Shown one piece after another: positions 22,213 through 29,413 of a stretch of 30,059 nucleotides of DNA. The first letter of the stretch is position 1, and each line of letters starts with the position of its first letter. The DNA lies in IMG/VR virus record IMGVR_UViG_3300031951_009679, positions 1 through 30,059 of that record, one strand, 5' to 3'. Origin of the DNA: a virus. The notes beneath the pieces are model-generated. The model made no database searches. It saw nothing but the letters and a program-made list of their open reading frames with translations, and had not been told where the DNA came from. Position numbers and translations under genes: made by a program.

Positions 22213-23328
22213 GTGAGAAACCTAATCTCAGCAGTGGCCCTTATGTTGCTGTCTAGTAGCGTCTGGGCAGCTATCGGCACGATTACTGAACAGGTAAACG
22301 CACCTCCAAGTATCGTAAGAAAGTCAGCAACACTAGCCGCAGGTAAAGGCAGCGGTGTTGAAGCTGATGACAATGTTCGTACCACAGCAGGTAAAGTTGG
22401 TATTACTTTTACTGACAATACCCGTGTGCAGATCAACGAAAATTCAAAACTCGTCATCGACAGCTTTGTCTTTGACCCCAATGCTAAGAAGAGTGCCGGT
22501 AAGTTGGCTATGAATGTAGCCCTCGGCACTGTTCGCTATACTTCAGGTAAAGTAGCACACAACAATCCAGATAGTGTAAAGATTAAAAGTCCTACTGCTA
22601 CAGTAGCAGTGCGTGGTACTGATTTTACTCTAACAGTAGATGAAATAGGACGTAGCACCATCATACTATTACCAGCCTGTCCAAAAGGTTGGATTGACCT
22701 AGAACGAGATTGTGTCACAGGCAAGATTGAAGTCATCACAGACGAAGGCAAGGTCGTCATGGATAAAGCATTCCAAGCTACACGTGTTGACAGCCGAGAA
22801 TCAAAACCATTTAAACCTACTATACTAAATCTAACAGAAGATCAGATCAACAACTTGTTAATATTAAGCCCACCTAAAGAACTACGTGAAAGTGAAGAAG
22901 ATAAACAACGTCGTCGCTTAGAGATGAAAGGTGCGCTAGATGTAGACTTCTTAAAAGAAACAGGGTTGGCTAATGCTTTTGAAAAACAAGAAAAAGAACT
23001 GTATCAGGACAAACTATCACGTAACTTCCTTGATCAAGATTTCCTAGCCAACGTATTAGACATCATCAATGCACAGTTGGCCGCACAGTTAGATTTGCTG
23101 GGTAAAACAAAAACAGGTCTACTGCCGGACTATGTGCCAACATCAGGAGTAGTAGCCGAAGTTGATGATCTACAGGTTACCTTATGTCGTGAAGGTGGAG
23201 GAGATACACAGTGTATATCAGTGCCTAAAAATCAAAACACTACCATAACACAGACACAGGGTCCTATCGAAGTTAAGAATCGTGTTAATTCTGGAGGCAA
23301 TACGTATATAAATGCTACACAGAATTAG
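22213..23328 (+). CDS. Secreted FecR-domain protein
   Basis: A 371-residue exported protein with a GTG start behind AAGGAG. The signal peptide ends near VWA (residue 19). Residues about 50-145 form a FecR domain: ADDNVRTTAGKVGITFTDNT, RVQINENSKLVIDSF, GTVRYTSGK and the typical TPTATVAVRGTDF-like segment (here SPTATVAVRGTDF). A Cys pair follows (PACPKGWIDLERDC). The remainder is charged and helical (about 215-290) and then extended, with another Cys pair (CREGGGDTQC). FecR domains in periplasmic or surface proteins often occur near secretion and adhesion genes. Between two curlin-repeat genes it may act as a scaffold, nucleator or anchor. It is overlapped by the next gene by 17 bases. Confidence 0.83.
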   Translation: MRNLISAVALMLLSSSVWAAIGTITEQVNAPPSIVRKSATLAAGKGSGVEADDNVRTTAGKVGITFTDNTRVQINENSKLVIDSFVFDPNAKKSAGKLAMNVALGTVRYTSGKVAHNNPDSVKIKSPTATVAVRGTDFTLTVDEIGRSTIILLPACPKGWIDLERDCVTGKIEVITDEGKVVMDKAFQATRVDSRESKPFKPTILNLTEDQINNLLILSPPKELRESEEDKQRRRLEMKGALDVDFLKETGLANAFEKQEKELYQDKLSRNFLDQDFLANVLDIINAQLAAQLDLLGKTKTGLLPDYVPTSGVVAEVDDLQVTLCREGGGDTQCISVPKNQNTTITQTQGPIEVKNRVNSGGNTYINATQN

Positions 23329-24502
23329 TCTATTTTTCTTATTATTGTTTAGTTTGACAGCTAATGCCGCTAACTATGTGTTGGAAGCAGATACCAGCAG
23401 TTACGGCTATGGTCCTATTAATAGTCCCAGCAGTGAGCAATATTACAATGCAGTTGATGGCAATATAGGCTCCAAGTATCTTAACTTTAATAAGACTGGA
23501 GCAGGCATTACTGTAGGATTTACTAATGCTAGGATCATGCGCAGACTAATAATGACCACAGCCAATGATGGAACTGAAAGGGATCCAATGACTATTAATA
23601 TCTACGGCAGTAGCAGTTGGAATGGTGCAAAGACACTAATACAATCAAATGTGGCAACTAATCTCAGTACTAATCGTTATACTGCTAGTACAATAGACTT
23701 TGAAAATAACACATCATATCAGTTTTATACTATAGAAGTTACTAGTGTTCGTAATCCTACCTATGCTAACAGTTTCCAATTTAGTGAAGTTACTTTTTAC
23801 TACGATACTCAATATGTAGCCAATGCTGCACCTACTTATAGCTCAGGTATAACTGCCGCACAACAAACACGTAAAACTAGTGAAACCACACAACGTACTA
23901 ATCAATCAGGTAATGAGATACAGATAGAACAGATAGGTGATAACAATAACTTTACCATACGTCAAGGTGTGAGTGTAACAGGTAAGAATCGAATTGAGTT
24001 ATACAGCAATGGTGACAACAATACCTATAATTTAAATCAAGGTTATATTACTAACGGAACAGTAAGCGCCAACGATGGTAATAATCACTATCTATACTTA
24101 AATGTCACTGGTAGCAATAACACCATAACCAAACAACAAACAGGCACTACTAATTTCAATGAAACCACAGTCAGTGGCAACACCAATAATCTGACTAATA
24201 TACAACAGGGAAATAGTCCTAAAGTATTGTTCCAGTCAGTCAGCGGTAATAACAATACCGTGACTACTAATCAGAAAGATGGTGGACAACACTATCTTGA
24301 TATCAGCCTAACTGGTAATGGACATTCAGTAAATACCACACAAGAAGGTGCTGGCAATCACGCGGCTACTATCAACTTTACTAACAGCGGTGGTGCTAGT
24401 AGCCTAAACTTAAATCAATCTGGCACCACCAATCAAACCTACAGCATACAACAGAGTTGTACTAATCCTGCAGGTTGTGCAACTACTATCTCACAACCTT
24501 AG
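23312..24502 (+). CDS. Discoidin-like plus curlin-repeat secreted protein
   Basis: A 396-residue protein with signal peptide ending TANA (residue 19). Residues about 20-170 look like a discoidin/F5-8C-type carbohydrate-binding beta-sandwich: a YNAVDGNIGSKYLNF start, the TTANDGTERDP loop, and FQFSEVTFYYD as the last strand. After a Gln/Thr linker, residues about 200-396 carry curlin repeats (GNEIQIEQIGDNNNFTIRQG, LYLNVTGSNNTITKQQTG, NLTNIQQGN, HSVNTTQEGAGN, LNLNQSGTTNQTYSIQQ). The end has a Cys pair (SCTNPAGC). It reads as an amyloid subunit with a built-in binding head. It ends four bases into the convergent small gene. Confidence 0.82.
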   Translation: MLHRISLFFLLLFSLTANAANYVLEADTSSYGYGPINSPSSEQYYNAVDGNIGSKYLNFNKTGAGITVGFTNARIMRRLIMTTANDGTERDPMTINIYGSSSWNGAKTLIQSNVATNLSTNRYTASTIDFENNTSYQFYTIEVTSVRNPTYANSFQFSEVTFYYDTQYVANAAPTYSSGITAAQQTRKTSETTQRTNQSGNEIQIEQIGDNNNFTIRQGVSVTGKNRIELYSNGDNNTYNLNQGYITNGTVSANDGNNHYLYLNVTGSNNTITKQQTGTTNFNETTVSGNTNNLTNIQQGNSPKVLFQSVSGNNNTVTTNQKDGGQHYLDISLTGNGHSVNTTQEGAGNHAATINFTNSGGASSLNLNQSGTTNQTYSIQQSCTNPAGCATTISQP

Positions 24503-24762
24503 TCAGCACTTTTTTCTGCGTAAGGTCTTTTACCTAGCATGTGTAACTGGAGTGTTTTATAATTCTTTTCAGCTTTGACATTGGTTTCTTCGAGGACTGC
24601 ATTACCTTCGTAGGTCGTGCCCTTTTCAACTGGTGCTGAGTATGGACGGCGGCCCAATTGTTGAGAATTGGTGTTAGATTTTTCGTGATCCTCTGTATGA
24701 TCTGCCCAAGCTAGACCTGCAACACTTAATGATACTGCTAATATTATACTGCTCGCTTTCAT
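24499..24762 (-). CDS. Small secreted protein with two LGxRPY motifs
   Basis: An 87-residue exported protein. The signal peptide (MKASSIILAVSLSVAGLAWA) is cut near residue 20. The mature part is hydrophilic and contains a duplicated motif, QQLGRRPYSAP at about residue 35 and HMLGKRPYAEK near the end. No family is recognised. It is the only minus-strand gene in the envelope half and converges on the curlin-repeat gene with a four-base overlap. A strong GGAGAAG ribosome binding site and a TATAAT at 24808-24813 (minus strand) support it. It could be a periplasmic inhibitor or accessory of the curli system, which is a guess. Confidence 0.72.
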   Translation of the reverse strand: MKASSIILAVSLSVAGLAWADHTEDHEKSNTNSQQLGRRPYSAPVEKGTTYEGNAVLEETNVKAEKNYKTLQLHMLGKRPYAEKSAD

Positions 24763-24807
24763 TTTTACTTCTCCTTTTGATTTTAATTTCTCTTGTGTAT
24801 ACTATTA

Positions 24808-24813
24808 ATTATA
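24808..24813 (-). promoter_or_regulatory. -10 element for the small secreted protein gene
   Basis: On the minus strand a perfect TATAAT, preceded by TG, lies 45 bases before the ATG. The hexamer 17 bases upstream is not a good -35 (TACGAT), so an activator or the TG may help. Confidence 0.5.
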
Positions 24814-24832
24814 CATGATCGAGGCCGAAAAT

Positions 24833-24912
24833 CGTATGTTGTCATACGTAGGTCAGTATATACTGGTCAGCATATATGATCAGCTGGTGTTTTTGGATGA
24901 TCCGGGCTTGCG
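24833..24912. promoter_or_regulatory. Palindrome-rich control region between divergent envelope genes
   Basis: It includes an inverted repeat CGTATG-TTGT-CATACG (24833-24848), a perfect 12-base palindrome CAGTATATACTG (24854-24865) and a repeated GGTCAG element (at 24851 and at 24865). A GATCC / GGATC inverted repeat follows near 24899-24916. The arrangement looks like operators for a dimeric regulator that controls both flanking genes. Confidence 0.45.
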
Positions 24913-24917
24913 GGATC

Positions 24918-24936
24918 GGTAAATATTATGTATAAT
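24918..24936 (+). promoter_or_regulatory. Overlapping late-type motif and TATAAT before the ClpP-like gene
   Basis: GGTAAATATT (24918-24927) fits the TAAATANT late core. TATAAT (24931-24936) is a consensus -10 with only a poor -35 (TTGCGG at 17 bases). Transcription from the TATAAT would start at about 24943, on the second of two ATG codons. Confidence 0.5.
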
Positions 24937-24940
24937 AACT

Positions 24941-25456
24941 ATGATGCTCAAGATTAAACACAGTTTAATTATAGTATTTGCACTGCTATCTGCATGTGCT
25001 GAACATCCCGTGATCACTACTCTGACCGATCATGACTACAAGATCGATGGCAAACTCCACAAAACCGACTATGACCAGATCAAGCTCATAGTAGATCAAC
25101 ATCCACATCAACGGATTAACTTTTTTGTAAACTCGATCGGTGGAACCAGTGGAGATCTATTGATAGCCATGGATGCTGTGTATCATCACGGTGATGTGCA
25201 TTGGTATGTACAAGACTACTGTGAGAGTGCTTGTGCTGTCATGGCCCTGAGCACCCGGCACGCACAGGGAACTATACGATTACATTCATTCTATTCCAGA
25301 CATGATCATCATGTATATCCAGCACCTGGATTCAATCAGGTCATCTTAGATCACTTAGAAACGTATGGATATTCCCGCAACAACATAGACTATATGTTCC
25401 GCAGTGTGGAAGAAATGTGGCCCATTAACGTAGAAGATGGTGTTATAGTCAAATAG
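24941..25456 (+). CDS. ClpP/crotonase-fold periplasmic lipoprotein (putative serine hydrolase)
   Basis: A 171-residue lipoprotein. The signal has the lipobox LSAC with Cys19. The rest follows the ClpP/SppA-like fold of small periplasmic proteins: NSIGGTSGDLLIAMDAV (the N-S-x-G-G oxyanion segment) and YCESACAVMAL with S96 in the nucleophile position; H115 (IRLHSFY) is a candidate base. Catalytic residues are therefore present in outline, but the order and a third residue cannot be confirmed. Two ATGs (24941, 24944) are possible and no Shine-Dalgarno site precedes them. It could trim exported proteins such as the curlin subunits, by inference from location only. Confidence 0.75.
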   Translation: MMLKIKHSLIIVFALLSACAEHPVITTLTDHDYKIDGKLHKTDYDQIKLIVDQHPHQRINFFVNSIGGTSGDLLIAMDAVYHHGDVHWYVQDYCESACAVMALSTRHAQGTIRLHSFYSRHDHHVYPAPGFNQVILDHLETYGYSRNNIDYMFRSVEEMWPINVEDGVIVK

Positions 25457-25515
25457 CATAAACAGCTCACATATTGCCTAGACCGTGCTCGCTATATACT
25501 ATAGTGGAGCAACGT

Positions 25516-25593
25516 ATGTGGACTAATCGCAAAGTTAAACCTAAACAACCGCCTGCACCGCAAGATCAACAGCATCAGGCACCAGCTAGATAA
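25516..25593 (+). CDS. Possible 25-residue Pro/Gln-rich peptide
   Basis: It starts at ATG 25516 behind GGAG with six-base spacing and encodes a basic, Pro/Gln-rich peptide (MWTNRKVKPKQPPAPQDQQ...). It is too short to judge by content. The 236-base gap (25457-25692) otherwise holds a hairpin and a late-type promoter. Confidence 0.35.
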   Translation: MWTNRKVKPKQPPAPQDQQHQAPAR

Positions 25594-25594
25594 A

Positions 25595-25621
25595 GATAGC
25601 TGAGAAATAATGTCAGTTATC
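25595..25621 (+). other. Intergenic hairpin
   Basis: GATAGCTGA pairs with TCAGTTATC (nine pairs with one G-U) across a nine-base loop. No T-run follows, so it is not a clear terminator; it lies just before the late-type promoter at 25638. Confidence 0.45.
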
Positions 25622-25637
25622 AAACCACCCATCTCAT

Positions 25638-25647
25638 CTTAAATACT
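25638..25647 (+). promoter_or_regulatory. T4-late-like promoter (CTTAAATACT)
   Basis: A TAAATANT core with TAAATACT identical to the T4 late consensus over eight bases. It lies 45 bases before the autotransporter-like gene, with AGGAG near 25678. Confidence 0.62.
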
Positions 25648-25692
25648 AGTAGACAATAGCAGTACAAATAACGCACTAGGAGCTAGACACTC

Positions 25693-27876
25693 ATGAAGTT
25701 AAAACGTAGCCTAATGGCACTAGCCATGGCTTCGCTGTTCACCACAGCCGAAGCGGCAAACTTAATATTAGTTGGCGATTACGTCAAGATTGGCGTAAAC
25801 GAAGCCACGGGTACACTGGGATCAGGCGGTACTACACCTCCTGGTATCTTATACGACAGCACAGGTACAGGAACATTCAACAGTGCCTACGACTACCTAA
25901 CACCAGGTAGTCCATTTGAAGGTTGGACACTTCGATTTGGTTCAACTACAGTATACAATAACAACACAGGCGTAACTGGACTCAGTGGTGGTGTGCTAAC
26001 TGGTTATGATGGCATAGCCTACAATGGTACGACCTACGACAATCGTGCAGTATGGACCAACACCACACACGCAGATTTCGATATCTTGCACGACTATAGA
26101 TTTAATAACAATCAACAGTTTGTGGACATTTCAACAGCCGTCACGGCTAAAACTACCATGACTGGTATTTACTTTGCCCGCTTCACAGATCCAGATGCAC
26201 GTGCGGCCGCTGGTGACAGTTCTGCTACAGACAACGTAGTTGGTTACGGTGCTATTCCTACAACCAATGTGGTATTCTCAGAAGCCATAGCGTCACGTTA
26301 CGCTCTAGGTTTATATTCAGCAGATACCAACGTCAATGCCGCGGTATCTAGCACATGGAGCACTGATCCTACTGTATACTATGCTGGTGGAACCAGTTAT
26401 GGTACAGGTGTGAACTTTGGACGTGGTGATCATACAATTGGTATGGGTTGGTACTTAGAATCTTTAGCCGCAGGTAGCACAGCAACATTTAGCTACGCTT
26501 ACATCTTTGGACCGAGTGCTTTCGGCGCAGCCAGCACAGCGGTCACTGATGGTGCAGGTGGCGGCACACCTGGTACAGTTCCTGGTGGTGGCACATTAGT
26601 TGACGTTGGCTCAGCAACTGATGCGGCTGGTGGTACACCTACAGTGATAAGCACTACGGCAGGAACTCCTATTGTAACAACATCAACATCAGCAACAGCA
26701 TGGGCATCAGCATTTGCTACAACTCATGCGTATGCTACAGTTCATGCAACTCCTACTATAATTAATAATAGACTAGTAGTTAGCCGTGATAATACAACGA
26801 CTACCACAGTAACAGAAACACAAACACGTGATGTTACTACTGTGACAACTACAACACCACGCACTATTACAACCTACAGTGATAGCACTACAACAACAAC
26901 CAATGGCACACCAACAAGTACTAGTGCGACTGTTACGGAGGTAGCAAGTCTGGCAGTGGCAACACCTACGACTGCTACACAGACTGCCAGTGCTAGTGTT
27001 GATACATTAGAAAATGCTATGGTACTAAACATCTACAGCCAAGAGATGAATCGTGCAGATCCTTTAAGTAGAGTTAACGTGCATGGCGAAGCGATCACTC
27101 GTCGTGTTAGTCAAGCAGTAGATGTTGCTCGTAACACTTGGGTATGGATCACAGGTAAAAGTGCTAACGGTAATGACAATCGCAGCAATGGCTTTGAAGT
27201 TGGTGCTGAACGTTTGATAAACGATACTACACTAATAGGCGTACAATACAACAAGATCAATAGCCGTATGACAGCAGTTGAACAGGGCAGTGGTAATTTT
27301 GACACAAATATGGCCAGTGTATATGCAGTTAAGAAACTCGGTCGTTGGGCAGTTAAACCCACACTAGGTTATAGCAATAGTGATTATGATATTAGTCGTG
27401 TAATTACTCTAGACGCACAGCCTAACTTTGCTGGTGAAATATATGCTAACCGTTATACTACTAAAGGCAAGTCATACTGGGCAGATCTACAGGTTATTGC
27501 TCCACAGATTTGGAAAGTTACTCCATACGCTGGTTTAACAGTTAGAAAAACTGAACTAGATGGCGGCACTGAAACAGGTACTGAAGTTACACGTTTAACC
27601 TACAATAACTATAACGACACATCAAGCCAACCATATGTTGGTGCTAGATTTGACAGTGCTACTACAGAACGTGGCGTGTTCTACAGTGTAGATGGTCGTG
27701 TTACTAAATTCAACTTAGACAGCCAATATAAGTATGGTGATACATTAATGAGCGTTAACAGTCTAGTAGGTTACAAACTTAACGATCGTAGTCAACTATG
27801 GACTGGATATCAATATCAACATGCTGATCAATACAACAATGGTATTATAAGCATTGGTGCTAAATTAGACTTTTAA
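25693..27876 (+). CDS. Autotransporter-like outer-membrane protein
   Basis: A 727-residue protein. The signal peptide ends at AEA near residue 21. Residues about 22-290 form a Gly/Thr/Asn/Tyr-rich passenger without Cys. A Thr/Ser/Val linker with long TTT runs follows (about 320-425). The last 270 residues look like an autotransporter beta-barrel: a helix leading in (AITRRVSQAVDVARNTWVW), alternating amphipathic strands (GFEVGAERLINDTTLIGVQY; WAVKPTLGYSNSDYD; PYAGLTVRKTEL) and a C-terminal GAKLDF ending in Phe, as BAM substrates do. The passenger would be displayed on the cell surface. It has its own late-type promoter and a strong terminator after it, so it is a single-gene unit. Passenger function unknown. 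Confidence 0.8.
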   Translation: MKLKRSLMALAMASLFTTAEAANLILVGDYVKIGVNEATGTLGSGGTTPPGILYDSTGTGTFNSAYDYLTPGSPFEGWTLRFGSTTVYNNNTGVTGLSGGVLTGYDGIAYNGTTYDNRAVWTNTTHADFDILHDYRFNNNQQFVDISTAVTAKTTMTGIYFARFTDPDARAAAGDSSATDNVVGYGAIPTTNVVFSEAIASRYALGLYSADTNVNAAVSSTWSTDPTVYYAGGTSYGTGVNFGRGDHTIGMGWYLESLAAGSTATFSYAYIFGPSAFGAASTAVTDGAGGGTPGTVPGGGTLVDVGSATDAAGGTPTVISTTAGTPIVTTSTSATAWASAFATTHAYATVHATPTIINNRLVVSRDNTTTTTVTETQTRDVTTVTTTTPRTITTYSDSTTTTTNGTPTSTSATVTEVASLAVATPTTATQTASASVDTLENAMVLNIYSQEMNRADPLSRVNVHGEAITRRVSQAVDVARNTWVWITGKSANGNDNRSNGFEVGAERLINDTTLIGVQYNKINSRMTAVEQGSGNFDTNMASVYAVKKLGRWAVKPTLGYSNSDYDISRVITLDAQPNFAGEIYANRYTTKGKSYWADLQVIAPQIWKVTPYAGLTVRKTELDGGTETGTEVTRLTYNNYNDTSSQPYVGARFDSATTERGVFYSVDGRVTKFNLDSQYKYGDTLMSVNSLVGYKLNDRSQLWTGYQYQHADQYNNGIISIGAKLDF

Positions 27877-27877
27877 T

Positions 27878-27905
27878 AAAAAGCCCCTTTTAAAGGGGCT
27901 TTTTT
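27878..27905 (+). terminator. Rho-independent terminator
   Basis: A ten-base stem AAAAAGCCCC / GGGGCTTTTT with a seven-base loop and a T-run. It separates the autotransporter unit from the porin unit. The symmetric A and T flanks could also work on the minus strand. Confidence 0.93.
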
Positions 27906-27950
27906 ACGGAGAACTATTCTGTTCTCCCAAAATTCAAACTATCTGCATTT

Positions 27951-27979
27951 TTGTAACATTACTGTAATCTTCCTGTGTT
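27951..27979 (+). promoter_or_regulatory. Putative PHO box (three 7-base repeats at 11-base spacing)
   Basis: Three units TTGTAAC (27951-27957), CTGTAAT (27962-27968) and CTGTGTT (27973-27979) are each separated by four bases. PhoB in proteobacteria binds direct repeats of CTGTCAT/CTGTAA(T/C) with exactly this 11-base period. It lies directly before a phosphate-type porin gene, where PHO boxes are expected. Confidence 0.65.
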
Positions 27980-27987
27980 TAAATAAT
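27978..27987 (+). promoter_or_regulatory. T4-late-like promoter of the porin gene (TTTAAATAAT)
   Basis: A TAAATANT core that overlaps the last PHO-box unit by two bases. The porin may therefore have both a host-PhoB-controlled and a phage-late transcript. Confidence 0.55.
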
Positions 27988-28025
27988 AGTGTAGTCTATA
28001 TATTATAACACAAGGAAATAACTTA

Positions 28026-29405
28026 ATGAAGTTATCTAAAAAGCTATCTATGATAGCATTCGCAGTTTCAACCGTATTTTCATCATTGACTTTCGCTGAC
28101 AGCACCACAGACATCGTCGATGCTCTAATAAACAAGGGCGTATTAACAGAAGAAGAAGGAAAACTGATAACCAAGGGACGCCAAGGCGAAGTCGCAGCAC
28201 AAAAGAAAAAAGAAGAGAAAGCATGGACTACAGGTGTAAACATCCGTGGTTATGTGCAGAATCGCCATACCACGATGATGGGTGGTGACGAAGGTGTAAA
28301 CTTATGGAGTGATCGTTCAGTAGGTGATGATCAAAGTTTAGGTGGTGGCGCACAAAACTTCTTTATACGTCGAGCACGTGTTATCATCTATGGTGACGTA
28401 GGTGAAAGACTTAGCTACTATATCCAACCAGACTTTGCCAGTTCAGCAGGAACCACAGGTAACATAGCACAACTTCGTGATGCCTACGGTGACATATATA
28501 TTACCAAAGATCGAGTGCACCGTGTGCGTGTAGGTCAGAGTAAAGTACCGTTTGGTTGGGAAAACCTACAGAGTTCTAGTAATCGATTAGCACTTGATCG
28601 TGTAGACGCATTAAACTCAGCAGTCAGAGATGAACGTGACATGGGTGCGTTCTACTACTATACTCCAGAAGAAGTTAGTAAAATATTTGAAGAAATCAAC
28701 AAAGCAGGATTAAAGCACAGCGGTAACTATGGTATGGTTGGCTTTGGCTTATATAACGGACAAGGTGCTAACCGAGCAGAAGCCAACGACAATCACCACT
28801 GGGTAGCACGTGTTACCTATCCATGGAAAACAGAGTCAGGACAGTTTTACGAAGCAGGCATACAAGCCTATCACGGACAGTATAAAGTAAGCACAGCTAG
28901 TTATCGTCGTCAAGTAGGCGCAGGGTTTGTGAGTGCTAGTCCGACCGTAGCACCAGAGTTTGACCGCGGCTACACCGACGAGCGTGTTGGTATAAGTTTT
29001 ATCAAATATCCTCAACCTTGGGGCCTACAGACAGAATGGAACTGGGGCACTACACCAGCATTAGATATGGCTTCAAACTCAATCAAAGAAACCAATCTAA
29101 CTGGTGGATATGTGCAGGGTATGTATATGACCAAGAACGATTGGGGCACTTGGATTCCTTTTGTTCGTTGGCAATACTTTGATGGTGCTAACAAAGCAGA
29201 AACTAATGCACCTGCAAATAAAGTAAATGATTGGGAGTTTGGTACAGAGTGGCAGATAGCCAAAGAAGTAGAGTTGACCTTGGTCTATCATCGTATGAAA
29301 CGTAATAATCTAGTAACAGGTGCAGGCTCTTCTACATTAGTGCCAACAGATTATCAACAATTCCAAGCAAGTGCCCTACGTGTTCAACTACAGTATAACT
29401 TTTAG
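28026..29405 (+). CDS. OprO/OprP-type (phosphate-selective) porin
   Basis: A 459-residue outer-membrane porin. The signal peptide ends at TFA (residue 24). A short coiled segment with VDALINKGVLTEEEGKLI follows, the usual N-terminal region of the OprO/P family that forms trimers. The barrel carries RARVIIYGDVGERLSYYIQPDF, VRVGQSKVPFGWENLQSS and regular strands to the C-terminal LQLQYNF-like end (VQLQYNF), with the terminal Phe. OprP takes up phosphate, OprO polyphosphate or diphosphate. Many lysine/arginine-rich turns fit anion selectivity, though the specificity is inferred. It is preceded by the putative PHO box and a good AAGGAA site. Confidence 0.88.
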   Translation: MKLSKKLSMIAFAVSTVFSSLTFADSTTDIVDALINKGVLTEEEGKLITKGRQGEVAAQKKKEEKAWTTGVNIRGYVQNRHTTMMGGDEGVNLWSDRSVGDDQSLGGGAQNFFIRRARVIIYGDVGERLSYYIQPDFASSAGTTGNIAQLRDAYGDIYITKDRVHRVRVGQSKVPFGWENLQSSSNRLALDRVDALNSAVRDERDMGAFYYYTPEEVSKIFEEINKAGLKHSGNYGMVGFGLYNGQGANRAEANDNHHWVARVTYPWKTESGQFYEAGIQAYHGQYKVSTASYRRQVGAGFVSASPTVAPEFDRGYTDERVGISFIKYPQPWGLQTEWNWGTTPALDMASNSIKETNLTGGYVQGMYMTKNDWGTWIPFVRWQYFDGANKAETNAPANKVNDWEFGTEWQIAKEVELTLVYHRMKRNNLVTGAGSSTLVPTDYQQFQASALRVQLQYNF

Positions 29406-29413
29406 GAAATATA

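Noticed and set aside
25474-25505. Sigma70 promoter TTGCCT...TATACT/TATAGT before the 25-residue frame
   Set aside because: The -35 is poor and the spacers are 15 or 20 bases; not convincing.
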